This document shows positions 1 to 6,630 of a stretch of 7,893 bases of DNA, one piece after another. The translations under genes and the position numbers were made by a program. Source of the stretch: Calditrichota bacterium (lineage in GTDB: Bacteria > Zhuqueibacterota > Zhuqueibacteria > Oleimicrobiales > Geothermoviventaceae); NCBI GenBank assembly GCA_013152765.1, contig JAADFT010000067.1:1-7893 (forward strand), written 5' to 3'. Each line of letters opens with the position of its first letter. Position 1 is the first letter of the stretch. The notes beneath the pieces are model-generated. The model made no database searches and was not told where the DNA came from. It was given only the letters and a program-made list of their open reading frames with translations.

Positions 1-828
1 GCCACCTTCCCGCGCGGCACCGGACTCACCGGCGTAGCCTTCGGCTTCTCCTGAATGAGCAGGTTCCGTCACGGTGCCAGCAGCGTCCGCAGTTGCCGTC
101 AAGCGGAAGCCAACGGTCCCTTCGGCCACGCCAGAGGCGACAGCTTTCCCTGCCGGGGCAGCCGTCGCCCCTACTGTCGCCCTCCCGGCAAATCGCAGCC
201 CGGGCTTACGGGATTCTGTCGCTTCGAGTAGGACACCCGACCGACCCTCCGTTCCAGACCAAAAATCGCCCTGTTCCTGAACGGATGCCTCACCACCCCG
301 ATCCCCAACAAGCAGTACCCCCTGCGCTGCGTCAGACAGTAACACGCCAGGCAGGTCAGGCACCCCATTCGTCGCTACTCCAGCCCCACCCTGCGGAGTA
401 CCCGACAACGGCTTTGCGTCCGGACGTTGCGCTGCCGCAGTTTTCAGCACCGCCGTTCCGCTCTTCTCTGGGCCTAAACCCGGCCTGGCTGGCTCACCAG
501 AGCCAGACGTAGCCTTCTCCACGACCGGCTGCTCCCCCTCCTGTTGCACCTGTCCTGTTACTCCATCCGCCCAACGCTCTGCTCCGGCGGCACCAGCAGG
601 GGTGCCAAGATCCGCCACAGCGGCCAAAAGCAGCGGGGACTGGCCATCCTCACCGCCGAGGGTTGCGCCGAGCACCTCCGCCTCCAGCTTTGCCCAACTG
701 TCCCCGAAGGCCTCGGCCAGAAAGTTCTTGAACGGCACCAGGCCCGGTCGCGGCTTGGCCACGACTGGGTGTCCGGCAAAGGAGCTCAACAAACTGTTCA
801 GCACGTCCAGATTTTGCTGGGCGGACAT
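1..828 (-). CDS. fliK: Probable flagellar hook-length control protein FliK, N-terminal part (3' end off the left edge)
   Basis: An open frame of 276 codons runs from an ATG at 828-826 to the left edge with no stop, so the gene is incomplete at its 3' end. I read it by translating the minus strand directly. It begins MSAQQNLDVLNSLLSSF, has a short plausibly folded start (through about residue 65, with PFKNFLAEAFGDSWAKL), and then becomes rich in Ala, Gly, Pro, Glu, Ser and Thr, as in a disordered secreted ruler. A GAGGG ribosome binding site lies 7 bases before the ATG, and the gene starts 10 bases after the YlxF-like stop. FliK is exported during hook assembly, sets hook length and switches export specificity through its C-terminal domain. 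That domain is outside the window, so the call rests on operon position after fliJ-ylxF and on the composition. Another exported flagellar protein remains possible. Confidence 0.7.
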   Translation of the reverse strand, partial: MSAQQNLDVLNSLLSSFAGHPVVAKPRPGLVPFKNFLAEAFGDSWAKLEAEVLGATLGGEDGQSPLLLAAVADLGTPAGAAGAERWADGVTGQVQQEGEQPVVEKATSGSGEPARPGLGPEKSGTAVLKTAAAQRPDAKPLSGTPQGGAGVATNGVPDLPGVLLSDAAQGVLLVGDRGGEASVQEQGDFWSGTEGRSGVLLEATESRKPGLRFAGRATVGATAAPAGKAVASGVAEGTVGFRLTATADAAGTVTEPAHSGEAEGYAGESGAAREGG

Positions 829-838
829 TTTCAAACCC

Positions 839-1393
839 TCAGTTCAGGTTAACCAATTTGCGGGTCAGGCCAGCGGCGCGACTGGGACCGATGGCGGCCA
901 GAAGCTTGGCCGCGTCTTTTTCGCGGCTTTTCTGCAGAACCGCCACCAGCAAGTCATCCGGAAGCCGTGCGGCCATGGCGGCCACAGCCGTGTCCGGCAG
1001 GGCCGCGAGAATGGTCGCGATCTTGCGAGCTCGGCGAAGCTTCTCCTGTTGCACTTCGCTCTTCGCATTGGCCAACTTGTCGGCCAGATTTTTGAGCTCC
1101 TCCTGCCGCCGCGTCACCTCGACCTGAAGCTGCTGCAGGACCACAGCCGTCGAGTCCACCAGGCGTTGCAGCGAATCGAGCTGTGCCCGCATGATGGCCA
1201 GCGAATCCACCTTCTGGGTCTCCGTGCTGTCGGCGTTGGCTTGCTCGCGAAGATGACGCGGTTTGAAGCTGCGGCCGTTCGCAAAGTAGAACGTGATCGT
1301 GAAAACAATCGCGAAAGAGACGAACGAACCCAGGATGGGCAACAGCATGCCGCCCCACTCGCTTGTGCGAGGTTTTGGCCTGTGTTCCGTCAT
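839..1393 (-). CDS. YlxF/MotE-like flagellar membrane protein: one N-terminal TM helix, coiled coil, MgtE-N/FliG-M-like C-terminus
   Basis: The 184-residue protein has a short hydrophilic N-terminus, one membrane segment at about residues 15-38 (ending ITFYFANG), a long charged coiled-coil stretch at about 60-122, and a C-terminal helical domain at about 124-180. That domain has the pattern KIATILAALPD..AAMAARLPDD..AVLQ...KDAAKLLAAI, which resembles the helical MgtE N-domain family also seen in MotE proteins and related in fold to the FliG middle domain. The place between fliJ and fliK is that of B. subtilis ylxF. A GTG 48 bases upstream would add 16 residues, but the ATG at 1393-1391 forms an ATGA overlap with the fliJ stop, so I chose it. 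Only a weak AAGG sits 4 bases before it, which suggests translational coupling. The C-terminus is predicted extracytoplasmic if the helix is an N-in anchor. Its role is unknown; MotE of rhizobia is described as a chaperone for a motility protein. Confidence 0.85.
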   Translation of the reverse strand: MTEHRPKPRTSEWGGMLLPILGSFVSFAIVFTITFYFANGRSFKPRHLREQANADSTETQKVDSLAIMRAQLDSLQRLVDSTAVVLQQLQVEVTRRQEELKNLADKLANAKSEVQQEKLRRARKIATILAALPDTAVAAMAARLPDDLLVAVLQKSREKDAAKLLAAIGPSRAAGLTRKLVNLN

Positions 1394-1866
1394 TTCGCCT
1401 TGCTGCTCCGTGATCGGGTCTGCTCCAGCTGTGCACGCCACTGCCGGGCAGTAGCGATTTCGTCCAGCATCATTTGATCCAGTCGGTTCTGGCGTGCTTC
1501 GTAGGCAGCGCGGTCCCTTTCTTCCAGCTTCTCGAAAACTTTCCGCTGTTTCATGAGCTCCACCAGTTCTTCTCTCGCCCGGTTTAGCTGGTCGCTCAGT
1601 TTCGCCAGTTCGAATCGGGCTTGCTCAATTTTGCGCTGCAAACTGTCAAGAACGTTAATCTGAAACTGAAGGTCACGAGCCGAACCACCTGCCTCGCCCG
1701 CGTTCAGCCAGGCCCGCCGTTCCTCCTGCCAGGATCGTTCTAACTCCTCCAGCACCTGTTTCTGCCGAAAAACCGCCGCCTGCCGTCGGGCGACCTCCTG
1801 AGCCTTCGCCTTCTCCTGCTGGCGCCGGACGTCCAGAATTCGCTGGTAGCGAAAGCGAAATGCCAC
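1390..1866 (-). CDS. fliJ: Flagellar export ATPase stalk protein FliJ
   Basis: The 158-residue protein begins MAFRFRYQRILDVRRQQEKA, the typical FliJ opening: a hydrophobic/basic start leading into a long amphipathic helix. Nearly the whole chain is charged, rich in Arg, Glu, Gln and Ala and poor in Pro and Gly, as expected for an antiparallel two-helix coiled coil. Family members are usually about 140-150 residues, so the length is normal to slightly long. FliJ is cytosolic, resembles the gamma subunit of F1-ATPase, inserts in the FliI hexamer and links it to the FlhA export gate. The start is GTG at 1866-1864, with GGGAG 9 bases upstream in the 17-base gap after fliI. There is no in-frame ATG that would keep the conserved opening. 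The stop overlaps the next gene as ATGA. Sequence identity is low in this family, but position and architecture agree. Confidence 0.93.
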   Translation of the reverse strand: MAFRFRYQRILDVRRQQEKAKAQEVARRQAAVFRQKQVLEELERSWQEERRAWLNAGEAGGSARDLQFQINVLDSLQRKIEQARFELAKLSDQLNRAREELVELMKQRKVFEKLEERDRAAYEARQNRLDQMMLDEIATARQWRAQLEQTRSRSSKAK

Positions 1867-1875
1867 GTCTCACTT

Positions 1876-1880
1876 CTCCC
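1876..1880 (-). promoter_or_regulatory. Ribosome binding site of fliJ (fixes the GTG start)
   Basis: GGGAG (within GAGGGAG on the minus strand) lies in the 17-base gap between the fliI stop and fliJ, 9 bases before the GTG codon at 1866-1864. It supports GTG as the start; a second GTG a few bases upstream (1873-1871) is in another frame. Confidence 0.75.
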
Positions 1881-1883
1881 TCG

Positions 1884-3248
1884 TCAAGACGCCGGTCCAG
1901 CCTGCTGGCTCAGCTCGAGCAACCGCTTGACAGTCTCCTCGAGATTGCCGCGGTCGTTCACCTCCTGCCGCAGGTAGCGGTTGATCACCGGCATCATCCG
2001 GATGGCTCGATCGATCTGCGGGTTGCTTCCCTTGGCGTAGGCACCGATGTTGATCAGATCTTCGGCCTCGCGGTACACCGCCAGAATGCCAATCACCGCC
2101 CGGGCTGCTGCCAGGTGCTCAGGCGACACCACGTCAGGCATCACCCGGCTGACGCTGGCCAGCGGGTCCACCGCAGGGTAGTGGCCCTGATTGGCGAGCC
2201 TCCGGCTGAGCACGATGTGCCCGTCCAGGATCGAGCGGGCCGTGTCGGCAACCGGGTCGTTCAGGTCGTCACCTTCCACCAGAACCGTGTACAGACCGGT
2301 GATGCTGCCGCGTTTGGCGTTGCCTGCGCGCTCGAGAAGACGCGGCAGGAGCGAAAACGTGGACGGCGTGTACCCTTTGCTGGTCGGCGGTTCCCCGATG
2401 GCCAGCCCGATTTCCCGTTGCGCCATGGCCACGCGCGTGAGCGAATCCATCATCAAGAGGACGTCCAGCCCCTGATCGCGGAAGTACTCGGCGATGGTGG
2501 TGGCAACCAACGCACCCTTCACACGGAGAAGCGGCATCTCGTCCGACGTTACCGTGACCACCACCGAGCGTCGCAGTCCCTCTTCGCCGAGGTCGCGCTC
2601 GATGAACTCGCGGACTTCGCGGCCGCGTTCACCGATCAACGCAATCACGTTCACGTCCGCGGTGGTGTTGCGCGCGATCATGCCCAGCAGCACGCTCTTG
2701 CCGACGCCGCTTCCGGCAAAAATCCCGAGTCTCTGCCCTTTCCCGCAGGTGAGCAGCCCGTCGATCGAGCGCACGCCCGTGGCCAGAATCTCGCTGATTC
2801 GCTGGCGCTCCAAAGGTTTGGGCGGCGTGTTGAAGATCGGCAAACGATCCCGAGCACGAACCGGCCCTTTGCCGTCGATCGGTCGACCGAGCCCATTCAG
2901 CACCCGACCCAGGAGTTCCCGGCCGGCGCTCACCGTGATGGTCGCCTTGCTGTTCACGACCTCCGCTCCTGGAGCGATGCCATTCAGCTCGCCGAGGGGC
3001 ATGAGCAAAACGCGGCGGTCTTCGAATCCCACCACCTCTGCAAAACTGCGGTGCTGACTCCGCCGCGAGCGGATCTGGCAGAGGTCACCCATCGAGGCTA
3101 CCGGACCCAGCGACTCGATCACCGTACCCACCACCCGATTCACCTTGCCCTTGGCCTGAATGGTGTTGAGCGAGGCAATGGCCTGGTGGTACTTGGCGAA
3201 GCGAGGGTCCTCTTCCACCTCCGGAATTTTCGGTCTACGCGTCGCCAA
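1884..3248 (-). CDS. fliI: Flagellum-specific export ATPase FliI
   Basis: The 454-residue protein has the length and full motif set of FliI, the F1-beta-like ATPase that unfolds and releases export substrates at the base of the flagellum. Residues 31-105 form the N-terminal beta-barrel domain. The P-loop GSGVGKS is at 179-185, the GERGREV segment with the likely catalytic Glu207 at 206-212, and Walker B VLLMMD at 263-268 followed by SLTRVAMAQREIGLAIGEPP. The family signature VEGDDLNDPVADTARSILDG is at 324-343. The C-terminal helical domain ends in leucine-rich helices. The start is TTG at 3248-3246, 14 bases inside fliH, with GGAGG 9 bases upstream. An in-frame GTG at codon 10 directly abuts a GGAGG-like stretch and would be badly spaced. 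Translation is probably coupled to fliH, whose product binds FliI in a 2:1 complex. Nothing appears missing. Confidence 0.98.
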   Translation of the reverse strand: MATRRPKIPEVEEDPRFAKYHQAIASLNTIQAKGKVNRVVGTVIESLGPVASMGDLCQIRSRRSQHRSFAEVVGFEDRRVLLMPLGELNGIAPGAEVVNSKATITVSAGRELLGRVLNGLGRPIDGKGPVRARDRLPIFNTPPKPLERQRISEILATGVRSIDGLLTCGKGQRLGIFAGSGVGKSVLLGMIARNTTADVNVIALIGERGREVREFIERDLGEEGLRRSVVVTVTSDEMPLLRVKGALVATTIAEYFRDQGLDVLLMMDSLTRVAMAQREIGLAIGEPPTSKGYTPSTFSLLPRLLERAGNAKRGSITGLYTVLVEGDDLNDPVADTARSILDGHIVLSRRLANQGHYPAVDPLASVSRVMPDVVSPEHLAAARAVIGILAVYREAEDLINIGAYAKGSNPQIDRAIRMMPVINRYLRQEVNDRGNLEETVKRLLELSQQAGPAS

Positions 3249-3924
3249 AGAGTGCGGCCTCCACTTCCGCCAGTTGCGTCTCCAGGGTGGCGTCGATCAG
3301 CCCCGTGGACGTCTCAACCAAACACCCGCCCTTGCTCACGTCTTCGTCCTCGCGGATTTCCACACCCGCGAATGTTTGAAACAGTTCGTTGTGCAGCTCC
3401 GTCGCCTGACGCAGAACGGCTGCGTCTTCGGGGTGCACACGAACCACGATCTTGTCGCGGTCTGCGATTCTGCGCAGCGCCTCGCGCACGACGTACACAA
3501 TCACGTCCGAGCTCTCCGCCACCTCCCGGTGCAGGATTTTCTTGGCGATCTCGTACGCAAGCCGAACCACGGTGAGCTCGGCGTTCTCCAAAAGCTGGTG
3601 TTTCTCTTCCTGAAGCTCGTGGGCCAGGTTCTGCAGCAAGTCCGCCACCGGTTTGATTTCCTGGAGCCCCTGCCTGTACCCCTCCTGGCGGGCTTCTTCC
3701 ACCGCCTGGGCCAGGCGATGCTCAAATTCTGCCTCCAGGGCTTCCAGGTCAGGCGTGTCGGCGTCCTCACGGGGAAGTTCCTGGAACTCGTTCTCCTCGG
3801 GAGGCTCAACCTCGCCCTGCTGAGGAAGCAGCTCTTCCTCCGGCGCGGTTGGCCCGAACACCTGCCGCCGGGGGCGGAAGAGCACGCGCTGCCCCTTGAG
3901 AACTGTGGCCACTCGCTCAGACAA
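3235..3924 (-). CDS. fliH: Flagellar assembly protein FliH, regulator of the FliI ATPase
   Basis: The 229-residue protein is a cytosolic FliH/YscL-type stator-like subunit that dimerises, binds the FliI N-terminus and tethers the complex to the C-ring and export gate. The N-terminal 60 residues are acidic and proline-rich, likely unstructured. A helix follows with the heptad-like AxxxAxxxGxxxG spacing at 74-86, a known FliH feature. The C-terminal domain at about 110-229 holds the family signature GGCLVETSTGLIDATLETQL at 199-218. No tryptophan occurs anywhere, whereas the enterobacterial FliH uses N-terminal Trp residues to dock on FliN; the aromatic residues near the start here are Phe16 and Phe23. 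The start is TTG at 3924-3922, with GGAGG 6 bases upstream, inside the end of fliG (8-base overlap). A GTG at codon 5 is too far from that site (18 bases). Confidence 0.95.
   Translation of the reverse strand: MSERVATVLKGQRVLFRPRRQVFGPTAPEEELLPQQGEVEPPEENEFQELPREDADTPDLEALEAEFEHRLAQAVEEARQEGYRQGLQEIKPVADLLQNLAHELQEEKHQLLENAELTVVRLAYEIAKKILHREVAESSDVIVYVVREALRRIADRDKIVVRVHPEDAAVLRQATELHNELFQTFAGVEIREDEDVSKGGCLVETSTGLIDATLETQLAEVEAALFGDA
3258..3262 (-). promoter_or_regulatory. Ribosome binding site of fliI inside the fliH coding end
   Basis: GGAGG on the minus strand, within the last codons of fliH, lies 9 bases before the TTG at 3248-3246. It is the main reason to accept TTG as the fliI start, since the conserved FliI N-terminal domain has no upstream in-frame ATG. 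Confidence 0.7.
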
Positions 3925-4939
3925 GGATTTCCTCCGATCCGCCGCCGCGAACGATCACGATCTCGCCTTCCTCCTCCAGCGAACGCACCAGGTTGGCAAT
4001 CTGGCGCTGGGCCTCTTCCACGTCCCGGACACGCACCGGGCCCATGTACTCCAGCTCTTCGCGCAACATCTCGGCGGCCCGTGCGGACATGTTTGCGAAA
4101 ATCTTCTGTTTGACCTCTTCGCTGGCGCCCTTGAGAGCGAGGGCCATCTGACGCGTGTCGACCTCTTTCAGCACCCGCTGGATGCTCCGGTCGTCCAGGT
4201 ACACCAGGTCGTCGAAAGTGAACATCAGGTCGCGGATGCGCTCGGCCAGATCCGGGTCGCGATTCTCGATTTCGTCAAGAATGGTCTTCTCCACCGTTTT
4301 GCCGGCCATGTTCAAGATCTCGGCCACAACCTGAACGCCTCCCGGCTCGTTCATGGCGTGCCCGGTCTCCACGCTCTCGATTTGCTGCTCCAGCGCCTTC
4401 TCCACCTCGTTCAGCAGCTCAGTCGGCACCTTTTCCATCGTGGCCATGCGGTAGATGACCTCGCGCTGCAAATCGTCTGGCAGGCGCATGATGATTTGGG
4501 CAGACTGGGCTGCATCCAGAAAGGACAGGATGAGAGCAATCGTCTGAGGATGCTCGTTCTGGATGAGATTCAAAATCTGGTTGGCGTCGGCTCGGCGCAG
4601 GAGCTGGAATCCACCAATGTGCATCGAGCGCTGCACGCGATTTAGGATCTCGCTGGCCCGGTGTGGCCCCAAAGCTTCTTGCAACAGCCTTTCAGCGTAG
4701 TCGGGACCGCCCTGCTCGATGTACTCCTGAGCCTTCATCATCTGGTAGAACTCGTCCACCACTTTGTCGATCACCGGCCCGGGGATGTCGCGCAGCCTGG
4801 TCATCTCGCGGGTGATGTCCTCGATTTCCTCCTCCTTGAGGCCCCGGGCTACCAGCGAGGCGGTTTCCACACCGAGGGCGACCATCAAAATGGCGGCCTT
4901 TTGCAGTCCCGTGAGGTTTTCGTAGGTCAGCTCGCTCAT
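3917..4939 (-). CDS. fliG: Flagellar motor switch protein FliG
   Basis: The 340-residue protein has the three FliG domains in order. The N-terminal part (about 1-100, starting MSELTYENLTGLQKAAILMV) binds the FliF tail. The middle domain has the EHPQ motif at 129-132 for FliM binding. The C-terminal domain has MFTFDD at 239-244 and DDRSIQRVLKEVDTR at 249-263. The charges known from E. coli to interact with the MotA stator align as Lys270, Arg287, Glu294, Glu295 and Arg303 (E. coli Lys264, Arg281, Asp288, Asp289, Arg297), so torque generation looks intact, with Asp-to-Glu at two sites. FliG forms the rotor ring on the cytoplasmic face of the MS-ring. The ATG overlaps the fliF stop as ATGA (4939-4936), with only a modest AGAGAG 9 bases upstream, so translation is likely coupled to fliF. 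This could help balance the two ring proteins. Confidence 0.98.
   Translation of the reverse strand: MSELTYENLTGLQKAAILMVALGVETASLVARGLKEEEIEDITREMTRLRDIPGPVIDKVVDEFYQMMKAQEYIEQGGPDYAERLLQEALGPHRASEILNRVQRSMHIGGFQLLRRADANQILNLIQNEHPQTIALILSFLDAAQSAQIIMRLPDDLQREVIYRMATMEKVPTELLNEVEKALEQQIESVETGHAMNEPGGVQVVAEILNMAGKTVEKTILDEIENRDPDLAERIRDLMFTFDDLVYLDDRSIQRVLKEVDTRQMALALKGASEEVKQKIFANMSARAAEMLREELEYMGPVRVRDVEEAQRQIANLVRSLEEEGEIVIVRGGGSEEILV
3931..3935 (-). promoter_or_regulatory. Ribosome binding site of fliH inside the fliG coding end
   Basis: A perfect GGAGG on the minus strand sits 6 bases before the TTG at 3924-3922, within the last codons of fliG. This near-ideal spacing decides for TTG over the GTG four codons downstream. 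Confidence 0.8.
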
Positions 4940-6459
4940 GCCTCAACGCTCTCTTGTCGCTCGATCAACCAGGTGCGCACCAGGCGCGACGCGTCTTCCG
5001 GCTTTTGCCTGGCAAAAAGGGCAACCTGGCGTCGCTTGTTCACCCGCTCAACCACCTCCGGCTCCAGCTCTGGCAGCTCTGGTCCGCGGAGTTCGGTAGT
5101 CCCCCGGGGGGCTTCGATTTGCCGGGTGACGACCGTTTGCACGCTCCGCAGCCCCGAACGCAGCAACCCCAGGAAAAGCAAGAGGGCGAGTCCCAGAGCC
5201 ACCTTTTCCGCCATCTTCATCCAGAACTGCTGACGTTCCATCCGCCGAAGTTCGTCCGACTCTTCCTCCTGTGAGCGAAACGGCAGGCTTGTTACCTCGA
5301 TCTGGTCACCCCGCTTGGGATCGAACCCGACCGCACTTTCCACGAGCTTCCGGAGTTGGGCCAGCTCTTCCGGACTGCGCGGCACAAACTGCGTCTCAAC
5401 CTTGCCGTCTTTACCCTTGACCTTCTTGTAGTGACCATCCACTACCACAGCAACGGAAAGTCGCTTGATGCTCCCGGCGGCCTGTACGACCCGCTCCACT
5501 GTGCGGTTCAGCTCGTAGTTCGTGACGGTGGTCTCGCCGCCCGTCCCACCTTTGCCCGTCGCCGGCTGGCTGTAGGTTTCCTGACTGCGAATCGCCGGGT
5601 TCTCCGAGTCGTACTTTTCGATCGTGCGCTCAAGCTGGTTGAAGTCGAGAAGCGCGCTCACACGCACGCTCGCTTTGTCTACACCGACGACGCCTTCCAG
5701 AAGCGTGTTCAGCTTGCGCGTCAGGTAGTCTTCCACTTCTTGCTGTAACTGCAGCTGAGAGGCCGTGAGAGACGCCAGCGATTGAGCTTGCTTCGGCTCC
5801 GAAAGCGCATTCCCGTAGGAGTCCACGATCGTCACGTTGTCGGGGCTCAGTCCCTCAACGCTGCTTGCCACAAGGTTAGCGATTCCACGCACCTGCGACG
5901 GCGACAGGTGTGCACCCGGTTTCAGTTTCAGCATGATCGAGGCCGAGGGTTTGCGTTGCTGAGTGGCGTACAGGCTGCGCTCCGGGATCACCACGTGAAC
6001 CCGGGCGCTACTCACTTCGGCCAGCGCCCGGATGGTCCGGGCCAGCTCACCCTCGAGCGCGCGGCGGTAGTTCAGTTTCTGCACAAAGTCGGTGACGCCG
6101 ATGTTGTTGCGGTCGAAAATCTCGTAGCCCACCGTGCCCATCATCGGCAGACCCTGCCCGGCCAGCTCAAGACGTAAGTCGTACACACGTTTGGCCGGTA
6201 CAAGAATGGTGGTACCACCGTCCTTGAGCTTGTAAGGCACCTTGTCTGCCTTTAGCCTCTCGACGATCGTGGCCGCATCTTTTGGATCCAGATTTGAAAA
6301 CAGAACCATGTAGTTAGGACGGGTAGCCCAGCTCAGCACACCCAGCACCACCACTAAGGTCACGACGACCGAAACGGCCATCATCACCTTCTGCTTGGTG
6401 CTGAATTGTCCCCAGAGCTCGGCTGCTTTGGTGGTAAGCTTTTGCAGAAATTCTGGCAT
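4936..6459 (-). CDS. fliF: Flagellar MS-ring protein FliF
   Basis: The 507-residue protein forms the MS-ring in the cytoplasmic membrane, the base for rod, export gate and FliG. The first membrane helix spans about 25-44 (VMMAVSVVVTLVVVLGVL) and the second about 419-434 (ALGLALLLFLGLL). Between them lie the periplasmic ring-building motifs: RBM1 about 48-115 (YMVLFSNLDPKDAATIVERL), RBM2 about 120-215 (RALEGELARTI, VHVVIPERS, PSASIMLKL, DNVTIVDSYGN), and RBM3 about 235-390, which includes a Gly/Thr-rich loop near 300-312. The cytosolic tail 466-507 (VVERVNKRRQVALFARQKPE) matches the FliG-binding segment. The length is slightly short against the usual 520-560. ATG at 6459-6457 has GGAG 5 bases upstream. 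The gene follows a 171-base gap after fliE, the longest in the window, and its stop overlaps the fliG start by 4 bases. Confidence 0.98.
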   Translation of the reverse strand: MPEFLQKLTTKAAELWGQFSTKQKVMMAVSVVVTLVVVLGVLSWATRPNYMVLFSNLDPKDAATIVERLKADKVPYKLKDGGTTILVPAKRVYDLRLELAGQGLPMMGTVGYEIFDRNNIGVTDFVQKLNYRRALEGELARTIRALAEVSSARVHVVIPERSLYATQQRKPSASIMLKLKPGAHLSPSQVRGIANLVASSVEGLSPDNVTIVDSYGNALSEPKQAQSLASLTASQLQLQQEVEDYLTRKLNTLLEGVVGVDKASVRVSALLDFNQLERTIEKYDSENPAIRSQETYSQPATGKGGTGGETTVTNYELNRTVERVVQAAGSIKRLSVAVVVDGHYKKVKGKDGKVETQFVPRSPEELAQLRKLVESAVGFDPKRGDQIEVTSLPFRSQEEESDELRRMERQQFWMKMAEKVALGLALLLFLGLLRSGLRSVQTVVTRQIEAPRGTTELRGPELPELEPEVVERVNKRRQVALFARQKPEDASRLVRTWLIERQESVEA

Positions 6460-6574
6460 TGCCTCTCCGCCAGTTCAGTGCGTTCGTTGAGTTGCTCTGC
6501 TCCTCTCCGTTCAGATTAGCATTGCAGCCCGAGTACCCGGCTCGGTAGCTTGTTGCACTCGCTCTTCTACAGCT

Positions 6575-6590
6575 GCAGCCCCGCAGCCCC
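6575..6590. repeat. Tandem 8-base repeat, two copies
   Basis: Two exact copies of gcagcccc stand head to tail on the plus strand at 6575-6582 and 6583-6590, inside the loop of the second potential hairpin. It may be simple chance in G+C-rich DNA. Confidence 0.4.
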
Positions 6591-6599
6591 CGAGCTGTT

Positions 6600-6623
6600 C
6601 GGCGTGGGACTTCGCCCACGCCG
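6600..6623 (-). promoter_or_regulatory. Strong RNA hairpin 7 bases after the fliE stop
   Basis: On the transcript strand CGGCGTGGG and CCCACGCCG pair perfectly over 9 bp around the 6-base loop CGAAGT. It begins 7 bases after the fliE stop. No run of U follows, so it does not look like a classical intrinsic terminator. A 3'-end stabiliser or processing point for the upstream message, or a partial attenuator, is an inference. Confidence 0.6.
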
Positions 6624-6630
6624 CCGACGG

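Larger units (their letters stand above)
6460..6630 (-). other. Intergenic region between fliE and fliF with several hairpins
   Basis: These 171 bases hold no credible gene and form the longest gap in the window. On the minus-strand transcript they contain three potential hairpins in a row: 6600-6623 (9 bp), 6569-6598 (6 bp, with a tandem 8-base repeat GGGGCTGC in its loop), and 6529-6545 (5 bp). A purine-rich stretch near 6500-6510 (GGAGAGGAG) precedes the true fliF ribosome binding site. I saw no convincing sigma-70, sigma-54 or sigma-28 promoter and no U-tract. Confidence 0.6.

Noticed and set aside
1391..1441. Earlier GTG start (1441) for the YlxF-like gene, adding 16 residues
   Set aside because: The ATG at 1393 forms an ATGA overlap with the fliJ stop and leaves a typical short N-terminus before the membrane helix.
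602..1477. Plus-strand open frame (291 codons) opposite the YlxF-like gene and fliK
   Set aside because: It crosses two minus-strand genes and their junction, and the translation looks like reverse-frame sequence with no domain.
1860..3575. Long plus-strand open frame (571 codons) opposite fliI and fliH
   Set aside because: It is antisense to two genes with full family motifs, its translation is His/Arg-rich with no recognisable domain, and no ribosome binding site was evident. Long shadows are common in G+C-rich DNA.
3160..4645. Plus-strand frames opposite fliH and fliG
   Set aside because: FliH and FliG on the minus strand are unambiguous; the plus-strand translations are Leu/His/Gln-rich shadows.
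6505..6525. Possible -10 element (TGCTAATCT) before fliF
   Set aside because: The match to TATAAT is poor and no -35 element lies about 17 bases upstream.
6600..6623. Intrinsic terminator after fliE
   Set aside because: The stem is strong but no U-tract follows on either strand, and fliF has no visible promoter of its own, so full termination here is unlikely.
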